The notes under the pieces were generated by a model that saw nothing but the letters and a program-made list of their open reading frames with translations, searched no databases and was not told the origin of the DNA. Positions 7,788 through 17,114 of a DNA stretch of 64,000 bases are shown here, one piece after another; position 1 is the stretch's first letter; each line of letters begins with the position of its first letter. This DNA is from Chloroflexota bacterium (GTDB lineage Bacteria > Chloroflexota > Anaerolineae > Anaerolineales > Anaerolineaceae). The stretch covers positions 186,001-250,000 of the forward strand of contig JAKAFP010000005.1 of NCBI GenBank assembly GCA_021825925.1, in the 5' to 3' direction. The position numbers were made by a program, and so were the translations under genes.

Positions 7788-9827
7788 TTATTTTGGGTTC
7801 TTGATTATTAAAACCTTAAGTTCTGCATTTTCACCAAGCAACTGTGTATCCTTGGAAATCGTCACTGGAGTTGAAACCTTGGTTAAAAAGTAACCAAATG
7901 GAACCTGGTTGACATCCGTAACCCTGATTAGGACTCGATCCTTGTTTTTACCAAAAAGACCGTAATCAAGTGACGTACTTGGCAAGTCCAAGTAGAGGGT
8001 TACACCATCAGGAACTAGAGGATCAATTAATTCAATGTTGTCTAACATTCGAAAACCGGAATAGTACACCTGATTCCAATAGGAAACTTGATAGATGGTT
8101 GGGCGATCCAGTGCCGCTGAAGCGGTTTTATCAAAACTGGTGGTGAGTTTGCTTTTCAAATAGCGTTCGTACTTGTTGTTTTCAGGCAGGGTCAAAATAT
8201 GTTGATATTGGAATCCCCAAATAGTACCGGCGGTGATGACCGGCCTGGAGTTATTTGCGAAGAATGTATTAAATGAAATGAACAGGCATACTGGAAGTGC
8301 CAAAACAATAAGAATAATCCTTAAGAACTTTCCTGACGGAAAGAGCATTGGAACCAATGGAATCATTGGCAGAACCGGAAGAATAAAATACCGTCCCTGA
8401 TAAGGATCCCAGCCAGGCCGTTGGATAATGACCATGATGAAAAAGGATATGAACATCGCTAAAGTGAAGACTGAATAAATTCGGCGATTCAGTTGCCGGC
8501 TAAACAAAGCTAAAATCACAGCAAATGGTATGAGCAAGAATCCGATCGGACCAAACCATGCGCTTTCTTCACTTAGTATTAGTGGTGCAGTATAGGAAAA
8601 TTTTTCAACTTCATCAAAACCAGGCTGCAGATAGTTCTCATTTTGCAAAGCCAGTGAGGATGGAATAAGGTGCTTTTGAAATAAATCCGCTTTTATTGGT
8701 ATGAGTGTTTGTTGTAGTACCCGCGGAAGGCCATCCAAACCGATAAATTGATAAATGAATCGCGGGGAATTGTACTGGAACTTCTCTATGAACTGGCTCG
8801 TCGAATTTTGTCGGTCATAAATTATTTGAACTCCGGCTAGCGCCCCACCCTGTCGAATGATCAACCTCCCTCCAAGGAAGATACCTGCAATAAGGATCAC
8901 TGCAGCGGAACTTGATACCCAGGGAATAAGTTTTTTGTTTTTAAGTTTCGTGATAAACCAAAACAAGATAAATAAGCCAAAGGTTGGAATCGTCAAAAAG
9001 GCCGCTTTTTTGGTTCCCAAAGCAAAAAGCAGTGAAAATCCAGCAGCAAATAGATCAAACTTGGATTTGAGCTCCATCCAATCCAGTAAGTATGAGATGC
9101 ATACTAAAATGAAAACGGCGACAATTAAATCCCCTTGAAAGGAATAAGTTTGCATTAATACAACTGGCAGAGAAAATCCAACCAAAGAGCTGATCAATGA
9201 ATTTGTTGTGGAAAATTTCAACGAGCGGCTAATTCTGAAGAAAGTTACCGACGACACCACCAATGAAAACCACTGCACCAAAAAGAACAAGTACTCAGAT
9301 TTTCCTAATGAATAAAGCCAGACGCCCTGGATGTGCAAAAATAATGGATCAAACAGGGCTGACAAACCCTCAAAACTTCCAAACTTCATGTTTCCTTGTT
9401 GGAGCCAATAAAAAATCCTCGTAATGCCGGTAGGATCCAGGCTGTCCAGGTTGTTCGGCGGTGTCGTAATGCCAACCACAAAAAATGCAGACAGGATGGA
9501 TACTATGAGAAAAATGAGAACAAGATCAAACCATTTTATGCAAGAGTTAGAGAATTTCAGCCGCTCACGGATTACCGGCAAGGTTAAAGGCCATTTGTGG
9601 TGAATAAGGATCGAAAGGAGAACACAAAGAATAATTTGAGAAACCATAAACCATAGGGCACGGTCTATGGCGTTAAATAGACCAAGCCCAAGGTAAATTA
9701 TTACATTCAGTCCAAAGGTTGATAAAAAGAAAAGCTGAATAAATTTTGGGAAATTTAATCGACCATAAATGGATATTGAGGCATAAAGGGCAAAAAATAA
9801 ATAGATCAGAAGAGAAACAATTATCAT
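7788..9827 (-). CDS. Large polytopic membrane protein, probable GT39/ArnT-like glycosyltransferase
   Basis: 679 residues from ATG 9827; a TTG at 9908 would add 27 polar residues, and neither start has a good Shine-Dalgarno. There are about 12 hydrophobic segments. Early in the protein an extracytoplasmic loop contains NNLDSLDPTGITRIFYWLQQG, the sort of acidic-residue loop found after the first or second segment of GT-C enzymes. A soluble domain of about 130 residues ends the chain. Such enzymes use polyprenyl-phosphate sugars on the outer face of the membrane. No family signature is decisive. It lies between the acylation operon and the polysaccharide cluster and is divergent from the latter. 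Confidence 0.6.
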   Translation of the reverse strand: MIIVSLLIYLFFALYASISIYGRLNFPKFIQLFFLSTFGLNVIIYLGLGLFNAIDRALWFMVSQIILCVLLSILIHHKWPLTLPVIRERLKFSNSCIKWFDLVLIFLIVSILSAFFVVGITTPPNNLDSLDPTGITRIFYWLQQGNMKFGSFEGLSALFDPLFLHIQGVWLYSLGKSEYLFFLVQWFSLVVSSVTFFRISRSLKFSTTNSLISSLVGFSLPVVLMQTYSFQGDLIVAVFILVCISYLLDWMELKSKFDLFAAGFSLLFALGTKKAAFLTIPTFGLFILFWFITKLKNKKLIPWVSSSAAVILIAGIFLGGRLIIRQGGALAGVQIIYDRQNSTSQFIEKFQYNSPRFIYQFIGLDGLPRVLQQTLIPIKADLFQKHLIPSSLALQNENYLQPGFDEVEKFSYTAPLILSEESAWFGPIGFLLIPFAVILALFSRQLNRRIYSVFTLAMFISFFIMVIIQRPGWDPYQGRYFILPVLPMIPLVPMLFPSGKFLRIILIVLALPVCLFISFNTFFANNSRPVITAGTIWGFQYQHILTLPENNKYERYLKSKLTTSFDKTASAALDRPTIYQVSYWNQVYYSGFRMLDNIELIDPLVPDGVTLYLDLPSTSLDYGLFGKNKDRVLIRVTDVNQVPFGYFLTKVSTPVTISKDTQLLGENAELKVLIIKNPK

Positions 9828-10057
9828 GGCTGAATTCTGTCGCAAATCACAAATGAAGTCTGTATCCCAAAAAGAATTGTAACACTGAATCAAAATCGAA
9901 TTGTTCAAACCAAATTGACCATGATGAACAATAGAAACAACTCTGTTTAGAAATCAATTATGATAGAATCAAAGGTGCGTTCAAAAATAAACTGTCTTCA
10001 AAGCGAGAATAGATCAATGCATTTTTCTAAAATCTTTCTACTGAGACGGTGGGGGAT

Positions 10058-11416
10058 ATGACCCGCAGCAAGCTATGGTTCGTCAGCCTGATCTTCATCC
10101 TTTTTGACGGTTTGATCGTTGGATCTTCCTTTTATCTCTCTACCATTATACGTTCATTATTCATCAAGCTGCTTGGTTTAGGACCTGTTGCCATTGACAC
10201 AGTTTTCAGCATGGCACAGCTTGGCATCCTCTTTGTTTTGGGCATCTTTTTCTTCCAGGGATTATATCCAGGATATGGATTAACCGCAGTAAAAGAACTT
10301 GAACTGATGAGCAAGGCCTCAACCCTTTCTTTCATCCTGCTGACAACATTATCTTTTTTGAACAAATCCTTCATCATATTCCCCCGCTCGATCATTGTGA
10401 TGACCTGGCTGTTGTGTCTAGTATTATTGCCTGTGGCTCGTTTTTTGGAACGGAACCTACTCTCGCGCACTAAGCTATACGGCTTACCAGTTGTTGTGTA
10501 TGGTGATGGCGATTGGGCAAAAGACGTGATCAATTCACTCTTGCGAGTCAAACGCCTGGGTTGGACTCCTACATCAAAAAAGCCAATTAAAGAAATTGAC
10601 CTTTTAAAAACAAAGCAGACTTCATCCATCGCCATATTGGCTTATGAACGAGAAGTACCCATTGCACAAAAAATCCACGATTTGAGTCAAATATTTCGTA
10701 AAGTTGTCGTAATTGAGGCAACAAACAATTATGGGTCACTTTGGGTCGAGATACGCGACCTTGATTCACTCATGGGGCTGGAATATCAATACCATCTTTT
10801 ATCAAAGACAAACAATCTGATCAAAAGAATTACTGATATTATTATTTCCCTATTGCTACTCGTTCTATTGAGCCCTTTAATGCTGATTGTCGCGCTTCTG
10901 ATAAAATTGGATTCTCGAGGTCCAGTCTTTTATCGGCAGATCAGACTCGGACGAGATTTTAAACCTGTCAATATATACAAATTCCGCTCTATGGTGCTTG
11001 AGGCGGATGAACGGCTGCAAGCCCTGTTGGAAAGCGACCCCGCAGCCAACGCCATATTTAAATCACATCATAAACTGGTGAAAGACCCGCGGGTGACAAA
11101 AGTAGGGCGTTTCATCCGTCGTTTCAGTATTGATGAATTCCCGCAGTTGCTCAATGTACTGAAAGGTGAAATGAGTCTTTCGGGACCGAGAGCATACCTT
11201 CCATCAGAATTGGGTGAGATGGGAGAGTACGCCGCCACGATCCTGAGAGTCACCCCCGGCATGACCGGCTGGTGGCAGGTATTGGGAAGACACGGAACCT
11301 CCTTTCAAAAACGCCTTCAAATGGACGAATATTACATCAGCAACTGGTCTATATGGATGGATGTGTATATCTACCTCAAGACGTTTGGCGTAGTAATATT
11401 CGGTAAAGGCGCATAA
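10058..11416 (+). CDS. WbaP-like polyprenyl-phosphate sugar-1-phosphate transferase (initiating enzyme)
   Basis: 452 residues from ATG 10058, which has GGGGG four bases upstream; an in-frame GTG at 10049 lies inside that site. Order of parts: four or five membrane segments (about 5-125), a Rossmann-like region (VVVYGDGDWAKDVINSL, about 150-165), a re-entrant helix, then the catalytic domain with GPVFYRQIRLGRDFKPVNIYKFRSM, DPRVTKVGRFIRRFSIDEFPQL and LSGPRAYLP. The DE pair in IDEFPQ is the catalytic dyad in this family. The enzyme transfers a sugar phosphate to undecaprenyl phosphate and so starts the repeat unit. It is the first gene of the plus-strand cluster; which sugar (galactose or glucose) cannot be told. 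Confidence 0.9.
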   Translation: MTRSKLWFVSLIFILFDGLIVGSSFYLSTIIRSLFIKLLGLGPVAIDTVFSMAQLGILFVLGIFFFQGLYPGYGLTAVKELELMSKASTLSFILLTTLSFLNKSFIIFPRSIIVMTWLLCLVLLPVARFLERNLLSRTKLYGLPVVVYGDGDWAKDVINSLLRVKRLGWTPTSKKPIKEIDLLKTKQTSSIAILAYEREVPIAQKIHDLSQIFRKVVVIEATNNYGSLWVEIRDLDSLMGLEYQYHLLSKTNNLIKRITDIIISLLLLVLLSPLMLIVALLIKLDSRGPVFYRQIRLGRDFKPVNIYKFRSMVLEADERLQALLESDPAANAIFKSHHKLVKDPRVTKVGRFIRRFSIDEFPQLLNVLKGEMSLSGPRAYLPSELGEMGEYAATILRVTPGMTGWWQVLGRHGTSFQKRLQMDEYYISNWSIWMDVYIYLKTFGVVIFGKGA

Positions 11417-11558
11417 ACCCTATCGTAACGCACAATAATAGAACGCTGTTTTTTATTGCCTGCGTGGCTCTCGCTGAACGCCTTCACAGTAAAGGTTCAC
11501 TTCAAATTATGGTAAACTAGAAGCCATCTAAATATGCTTTAATATGGAAAAATGATAA

Positions 11559-12425
11559 TTGAACCCCTCAATTGATTCCTCCGACAACGAAAATTGGACC
11601 ATGGTCATACGGCCGCAGCGCCGCTGGTATGATTTCCAATTTAGCGACCTTTGGAAGTATCGGGACCTGATTCGTTTGTTTGTGTGGCGTGACTTTGTAG
11701 CCTATTATAAGCAAACAATTTTAGGTCCTCTTTGGTATATTATTCAGCCTATTATTTCCACAATTATTTTTACAGTCGTCTTCGGCCAGATTGCCAAGCT
11801 CTCCACGGATGGTATGCCGGCTTTTTTGTTTTACATGGCAGGTCAAACGGTCTGGAGTTATTTTGCTTCTTGTTTTACCGCTACTTCAAATACGTTTGTC
11901 AATAATGCAGGAATCTTTGGCAAGGTTTACTTTCCGCGGATGACCGTTCCTTTATCAATTGTGATCTCAAATTTAATTTCGTTTGGAATTCGTTTTAGTA
12001 TGTTCTTACTCTTCTGGGCTTATTTCTGGATTTCCAGAAGCGCAGTTCACCCCACCCTTTGGGCCTTGGCACTTCCCCTTCTTGTGCTGCTGATGGGCAC
12101 AATGGGTCTCGGCTTTGGCATCATTTTTTCATCCCTGACTACCAAGTACCGCGACCTGCAGCAACTCATAGGTTTCGGCGTACAGCTATTGATGTACGCC
12201 ACCCCCGTCATCTACCCCTTGTCAACAGTAAGCGGAATCTGGCGGACATTGATCATGGCCAACCCCATGACACCTGTGGTTGAAGTATTCAAACTTGGAT
12301 TTCTAGGGACTTCGGATATTAATCCAGTCTGGTTGTGTTATACAGCCGGATTCAGTTTGGTTGTTCTCGTTTTCGGATTAGTTTTATTTAATCGCGTTGA
12401 ATCAAGTTTCATGGATACTGTATAA
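11559..12425 (+). CDS. ABC-2 polysaccharide export permease (Wzm-like)
   Basis: 288 residues from a TTG at 11559; ATG 11601 would begin at MVIRPQRRW. The IRPQRRWYDFQFSDLWKYRDLIRLFVWRD segment is the amphipathic N-terminus typical of Wzm and TagG proteins and is followed by YKQTILGPLWYIIQP, the first transmembrane entry. Six hydrophobic segments are visible. With the ATPase two bases downstream it forms an ABC exporter for a lipid-linked polysaccharide assembled in the cytoplasm. No wzx or wzy gene is in the window, so export is ABC-dependent. Confidence 0.9.
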   Translation: MNPSIDSSDNENWTMVIRPQRRWYDFQFSDLWKYRDLIRLFVWRDFVAYYKQTILGPLWYIIQPIISTIIFTVVFGQIAKLSTDGMPAFLFYMAGQTVWSYFASCFTATSNTFVNNAGIFGKVYFPRMTVPLSIVISNLISFGIRFSMFLLFWAYFWISRSAVHPTLWALALPLLVLLMGTMGLGFGIIFSSLTTKYRDLQQLIGFGVQLLMYATPVIYPLSTVSGIWRTLIMANPMTPVVEVFKLGFLGTSDINPVWLCYTAGFSLVVLVFGLVLFNRVESSFMDTV

Positions 12426-12426
12426 A

Positions 12427-13722
12427 ATGTCAAATACGGTCATTTCTGTTGAAAATGTTTCAAAACAATACCATCTGGGTGTGATCAGCAGCGGCACTTT
12501 TCGGGATGATTTTAAAATTTGGTGGTCAAAAACCAGAAATAAAGCCAACCCACTTCAATTAGTGGATGAAGGCGACCATGACAATCGTGAGAAAGATATC
12601 TTGTGGGCGTTGAAAGACGTTTCATTTAAGGTTAATCAAGGTGAAGCGCTTGGCATTATTGGACGCAACGGCGCCGGCAAGAGTACGTTGTTAAAAATCC
12701 TTTCAAGAGTCACCACCCCAACTTCAGGTGAAATTAAGGTTAAAGGACGAATCGCAAGCCTACTTGAGGTCGGCACCGGCTTTCACCCCGAACTAACTGG
12801 ACGTGAAAACATCTATCTCAACGGCGCCATTATGGGCATGTCTCGCGCTGAAGTAGCGCGAAAGTTTGACGAAATCGTTGACTTCTCGGGCGTTGAAAAA
12901 TTCATTGATACACCAGTGAAACGCTATTCTTCAGGTATGTATGTACGCCTGGCATTTGCCGTAGCTGCCCATCTGGAACCTGAAATTCTGATCGTGGATG
13001 AAGTGCTGGCGGTTGGCGATGCAGAATTTCAGAAGAAAAGCCTCGGAAAAATGAATGATGTAACAAAAACAGGGGGAAGAACTGTCATATTTGTTAGTCA
13101 TAACATGCAAGCAATTCGACAACTCTGCACAAACACAATATGGATCAATTCAGGTCAGATAAAAGAACAAGGAACATCGCAAAATATCGTTGATCAATAT
13201 CTCCGATCATCAAATATAATTTCGTCAAATTTAAACTTGAAAGAAACAATCGCCAGACTACCTATCGATCCAGTATTTAGGTTATTAAATATTAATTTGA
13301 GTCAATTAGGACACTCGGTAGAAAATGTTGTTTTAAGTGGTGAATCGCTGGATTTTGAAATAGAATTCGAAATTTTTCAAAGAGTAACAGGATTACGCGT
13401 GTTTTTTGATTTGCTTGATGAAGAACAGAACTTGATTTTTCGAAGTTTTCACGATAACGATTCTGATGGGATTCCGGTTATCGAAGAAGGAATTTATTAC
13501 TCTTACGTTTCTTTACCTGCAAATTATTTAGCTCCGAAAGAATACTATATAAGAATTAATGCCGGGATATATAATGTTAGAACCTTATTGCCAGAAGAGG
13601 GTATTTTAATTCCAATAAATATTTTACATTCTGGTAATTACAATAAGGCATATTCCACTGACACCATAAGGGGAAAACTAGCCCCGGTATTTTCATGGAA
13701 GACTGAAAAAAGGCTAAGATGA
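12427..13722 (+). CDS. ABC exporter ATPase with C-terminal glycan-recognition domain (Wzt-like)
   Basis: 431 residues from ATG 12427, one base after the permease stop. Walker A is GRNGAGKST (79-87); the signature region is YSSGMYVRLAFAVAAHLEP and Walker B is ILIVDEVLAVGD. Residues beyond about 265 form a separate beta-rich domain (VFRLLNINLSQLGHSVENVVLSGESL and following) of the kind that in Wzt proteins binds the finished, capped polysaccharide. The ATPase part has mixed base composition, while from about 13,080 on the DNA becomes very AT-rich, as are the genes after it. This suggests that the recognition domain was exchanged together with the glycosyltransferase genes. Confidence 0.92.
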   Translation: MSNTVISVENVSKQYHLGVISSGTFRDDFKIWWSKTRNKANPLQLVDEGDHDNREKDILWALKDVSFKVNQGEALGIIGRNGAGKSTLLKILSRVTTPTSGEIKVKGRIASLLEVGTGFHPELTGRENIYLNGAIMGMSRAEVARKFDEIVDFSGVEKFIDTPVKRYSSGMYVRLAFAVAAHLEPEILIVDEVLAVGDAEFQKKSLGKMNDVTKTGGRTVIFVSHNMQAIRQLCTNTIWINSGQIKEQGTSQNIVDQYLRSSNIISSNLNLKETIARLPIDPVFRLLNINLSQLGHSVENVVLSGESLDFEIEFEIFQRVTGLRVFFDLLDEEQNLIFRSFHDNDSDGIPVIEEGIYYSYVSLPANYLAPKEYYIRINAGIYNVRTLLPEEGILIPINILHSGNYNKAYSTDTIRGKLAPVFSWKTEKRLR

Positions 13723-14312
13723 AAAGGTTAATAAAAGTAATTCTTTTTAAAATTAGAGTATTGATTAACATTTTTTCTAGCCAACCTCGTGAAAATTGGA
13801 AATTGTATTTTGCTCACCCGGGATTATTTATTCGATCAGTAAAAAAATACTATGTAATGAAAACTCAATGTATACATTATGGTGGCCCTGCGGCAAATAA
13901 TATTTTTTATTGTTCAGGAGTCGACATAGTTCAATACAAAAATGTGATAATTGGAAAGAACAATTCTTTTGGTGGAAATGTAAAAATAACAGCATATAGC
14001 CCAGTAGAAATTGGTAATGATTGTATGTTTGCTTTTGGTGTAATAATTAACACGGCAACTCATGACCACAATGTTGAAAAGATGAATACTACTTTTATTA
14101 CAAAACCAATAAAAATTGGGTCAAATGTATGGTGTGGAACTAATTCTATCATCCTCCCTGGTGTGTGTATCGGTGATGGTGCAGTAATCGGAGCTGGTTC
14201 TGTTGTTACAAAAAATGTTCCTGCCAATGTAATAGTTGGAGGAATACCAGCAAAATTTATTAAAAACCGTTTCACAGGAATTTCATCTAATGAAACTATC
14301 AAGTCAAATTAA
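13719..14312 (+). CDS. Left-handed beta-helix (hexapeptide) acyltransferase
   Basis: 197 residues; the start overlaps the Wzt stop by ATGA. After about 70 less distinctive residues come hexapeptide repeats: VEIGNDCMFAFGVIINTATHDHN, IKIGSNVWCGTNSIILPGVCIGDGAVIGAGSVVTKNVPANVIVGGIPAKFI. The histidine in ATHDHN is at the position of the catalytic His of the WbbJ/NodL-type O-acetyltransferases. It probably acetylates a sugar hydroxyl or a nucleotide-sugar amine. The first half differs from standard WbbJ and may bind a particular acceptor. Confidence 0.85.
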   Translation: MKRLIKVILFKIRVLINIFSSQPRENWKLYFAHPGLFIRSVKKYYVMKTQCIHYGGPAANNIFYCSGVDIVQYKNVIIGKNNSFGGNVKITAYSPVEIGNDCMFAFGVIINTATHDHNVEKMNTTFITKPIKIGSNVWCGTNSIILPGVCIGDGAVIGAGSVVTKNVPANVIVGGIPAKFIKNRFTGISSNETIKSN

Positions 14313-15057
14313 GAAGTATTTCAGAGCTAAATTACTCAATATTCTACAACAAGAAGGATATATTAAAGATGAACTTCCAGTATTACATAGATCTGTTCTG
14401 GAAGTAAATAATGTGATGGAAATAAAGAAAAATTTCAATTGGGATCTTGATCCAATTATAGATATTCCAATTTATTATGATTTTGATTATTCAGAAGATT
14501 TAAATGAGCGCCGCCTGCGAGATGCAGAATCTTTAAGCGTGGTGGCGCGCAATATTTCACCCCGAGTTTGTGTTGACATCGGAACTGCAATGGGGCATTC
14601 GGCTGCATTGTTTGGAATTAATGCTCCCCTGTCAACTGTCTATACCGTAAATATCCTTCCTGAAGAAATAGAATCTGGAGCCGGCGGAGTGTTGACCACT
14701 GGAGCTTTTTCAAAACTGCAAATTGGAAGTTATTACCGAGAACGTGAATTGAAGAATATTGAACAAATCTATGCAAATACTGCCACGTGGGAACCTGACC
14801 TTGGGGTCATAGATCTTGCATTTATAGATGGTTCTCATGATACTGAATTTGTTTATAACGACACGATCAAAATGCTTAAGCACATGAAACTTGGTTCTTT
14901 CATTTTGTGGCATGATTTTAACCCTGCCCTAACTAAACAATATCCCTGGATTAATTCTGTTTGTTTGGGAGTTGAAAAACTTTACAATGACGGATATCTC
15001 AAAGGGAGAATTTATCATGTAAGAGATTCCTGGGTGGGAATTTATAGAGTTGAATAA
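14290..15057 (+). CDS. Class I SAM-dependent methyltransferase (Methyltransf_24-like)
   Basis: 255 residues from ATG 14290, which has AGGA ten bases upstream and overlaps the previous gene by 23 bp. Motif I is VDIGTAMGHSAALFG; the acidic strand end and the later LAFIDGSHDTEFVYNDTIKML and LGSFILWHDF segments match the Methyltransf_24 group often found with glycosyltransferases. The middle of the gene (about 14,500-14,900) is less AT-rich than its first 200 bp, another mosaic sign. It probably methylates a sugar of the cluster's glycan. Confidence 0.78.
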   Translation: MKLSSQIKKYFRAKLLNILQQEGYIKDELPVLHRSVLEVNNVMEIKKNFNWDLDPIIDIPIYYDFDYSEDLNERRLRDAESLSVVARNISPRVCVDIGTAMGHSAALFGINAPLSTVYTVNILPEEIESGAGGVLTTGAFSKLQIGSYYRERELKNIEQIYANTATWEPDLGVIDLAFIDGSHDTEFVYNDTIKMLKHMKLGSFILWHDFNPALTKQYPWINSVCLGVEKLYNDGYLKGRIYHVRDSWVGIYRVE

Positions 15058-15061
15058 AAAC

Positions 15062-16210
15062 ATGAAAATCTTACATGGATATTCTTATTTTTATTCATTA
15101 GCTTATCCTGATGTAAAAAAATGGAATGATGACTATTATCATTTACTAAATAAATCTGGTTTTGATGTTGAAGGTTTTTGCTTAACAATTGATCCACCAG
15201 GTGCCCCTCTTAGTTTTCCTGAGCTTGATCGTCAGTGGAAGAAAAAAGAATATAAGTTAATGCAAAAATACGATTCTTTATTATCTGCACTTGATGGTAA
15301 AGATGTTCTAATTAATGCATCAGGAATTAATCTGCATCCTGAATTTGTTGAAACGCTTCCCGTTTTTACTGTTTTTCAATGTTTTGATGATCCAGAGAGC
15401 TCTGAAATTCTATCAAAACCCGTAGCTGCTTCGTACGATTTATGTCTCGTTGGAAATGTTGCTGAAGTTGAGACTTATAAAACATGGGATGTTGATAATG
15501 TCGAATGGATGCCGATGGGTTTATTACCAGGCTATTATGATCCTGCAATTTCCGAAAAAGAATTGTTTTCTGTAAACAGGGATATTGATCTATTTTTGAT
15601 AGCTGATCGCCTTTCCCCATTCAGGAAGGAACGTTTAGATTATTTATACCAACAATTTCCATATGCTCATTTTTTCGGAAATGGTTGGCCTAGAGGAATG
15701 TTATCACTTGGACAGGAACAAATATTCTTAAAACGTTCAAGAATTGGACCTAATATTCATAATTCAACTGGACCTATAAATTTTCGATTATTTACTTTAC
15801 CAGCGAATGGTGTATTACAAATTTGTGACAATAAAAAACATTTAAGTCAAGTGTTTGAATTAGGTAAGGAAATTGTTGGATTTGATTCAATTGAAGAATG
15901 TGTTGATTTATGCAGGTATTATTTCGCACATGAAAATGAGCGATTAGAGATCGCAATTGCAGGCTGGAAACGCACAATGAGTGATTACACAGAAACAGCC
16001 GTTTTTTCAAGGTTACTTACCAGCATCAATAAATATCGTGGAGTTCTTCCAAATCAAGTAAATGATTACGTAATATTAACTAATACAGCTAAAAGAATTC
16101 ATTTCTCAATTCGTTATTGGATACTTTACAGGCAATTTCAGTCAATAATTCTTAATGTATATTACGCTTTACGAAGATTCGCAAAATTAATAATTAAACA
16201 TGGAGACTAA
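15062..16210 (+). CDS. CgeB-like glycosyltransferase
   Basis: 382 residues from ATG 15062. The C-terminal half carries RLFTLPANGVLQICDNKKHLSQVFELGKEIVGFDSIEECVDLCRYY, the nucleotide-sugar binding pattern of the CgeB/Glyco_trans_1_2 group (GT4-related). In that pattern a Phe-E/N-alpha segment is followed by a reference to the acceptor position and a helix of charged residues. The N-terminal half is a Rossmann-like domain with FQCFDDPESSE. It overlaps no neighbour at its start but its last 11 bases overlap the next gene. Target sugar unknown. Confidence 0.72.
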   Translation: MKILHGYSYFYSLAYPDVKKWNDDYYHLLNKSGFDVEGFCLTIDPPGAPLSFPELDRQWKKKEYKLMQKYDSLLSALDGKDVLINASGINLHPEFVETLPVFTVFQCFDDPESSEILSKPVAASYDLCLVGNVAEVETYKTWDVDNVEWMPMGLLPGYYDPAISEKELFSVNRDIDLFLIADRLSPFRKERLDYLYQQFPYAHFFGNGWPRGMLSLGQEQIFLKRSRIGPNIHNSTGPINFRLFTLPANGVLQICDNKKHLSQVFELGKEIVGFDSIEECVDLCRYYFAHENERLEIAIAGWKRTMSDYTETAVFSRLLTSINKYRGVLPNQVNDYVILTNTAKRIHFSIRYWILYRQFQSIILNVYYALRRFAKLIIKHGD

Positions 16211-17114
16211 GTTGCCTCACAAACCCAAAATTCTTTTGCTTGTTGACAGGCCAGGTTGGGTTTTCGATACCATAGCTAAAGCTTATGTAAAGTATTTGTC
16301 TGATGATTTTGACTTCAATATTTGCTACGTTGTTGAAAACCCGGATCTCGAAAAATGGAATTTTGATCTACTTTATATCTTTTTTTGGGGAGAAACTTAC
16401 CACCAAAAATTTAATATAAATCCAAAAAAGATTGTTAAAGAAATTAGCAGCTATAGGTGGATGAATGAACCACAATATGGTTTATTAAATCCAAAGGAAA
16501 TGGCAAATCGTTACCTTTATGATGCTGGATCAGTTACCTCAACTTCAAAAAGTGTAATGAGGTTACTCTCCCCATATAGGACTGTCCATTGGATGCCGAA
16601 TGGTTACGACCCTGACATATTTCAAAATAAAGTAGTGCGGTCGGGTCCAATAAAAATTGGTTGGGCTGGAAACATAAACGATCCCTGTAAAGGAATTGCG
16701 GATATTGTTATACCAGCGATCGGCGATGATTATCACTTTGCAATAGCTCATGATCTTTCATTTGAAAAGATGCCTGATTTTTACAACAACATAGATGTTT
16801 ATGTCATTGCATCAACCGCTGAAGGACAACCAATTACTTTAATTGAATCGATGGCTTGTGGTTGTTTTCCAGTTTGTGTAGATACCGGTATTGTCCCCGA
16901 GATCATAACACATAGAAAAAATGGTTTAATTGTTGATCGAAAGGTCGAATCGTTTCGAGCAGCTTTTTATTGGTGTAATTTGAACAAGGATTATATAAGG
17001 AATATTGGGGGTAACAATGCCAAAAATATTTCAGGAATTCGTTCTTGGTCCATAATTATCAAACAATGTAAACAAAGTTTATTTGCTATTATTGAAAGGG
17101 TAAATAATGAATAA
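16200..17114 (+). CDS. GT4-type glycosyltransferase
   Basis: 304 residues. The chain starts with KILLLVDRPGWVFDTIAKAYVKYL, an N-terminal nucleotide-fold strand and helix. The donor-binding half contains IKIGWAGNINDPCKGI and YVIASTAEGQPITLIESMACGCFPVCVDTGIVPEII, the E-x7-E type helix of GT-B retaining enzymes. It is shorter than typical GT4 enzymes (about 370), mainly in the N-terminal half. Start overlaps the previous gene by 11 bp and its end overlaps the next by 8 bp, so it is part of one transcript. Confidence 0.8.
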   Translation: METKLPHKPKILLLVDRPGWVFDTIAKAYVKYLSDDFDFNICYVVENPDLEKWNFDLLYIFFWGETYHQKFNINPKKIVKEISSYRWMNEPQYGLLNPKEMANRYLYDAGSVTSTSKSVMRLLSPYRTVHWMPNGYDPDIFQNKVVRSGPIKIGWAGNINDPCKGIADIVIPAIGDDYHFAIAHDLSFEKMPDFYNNIDVYVIASTAEGQPITLIESMACGCFPVCVDTGIVPEIITHRKNGLIVDRKVESFRAAFYWCNLNKDYIRNIGGNNAKNISGIRSWSIIIKQCKQSLFAIIERVNNE

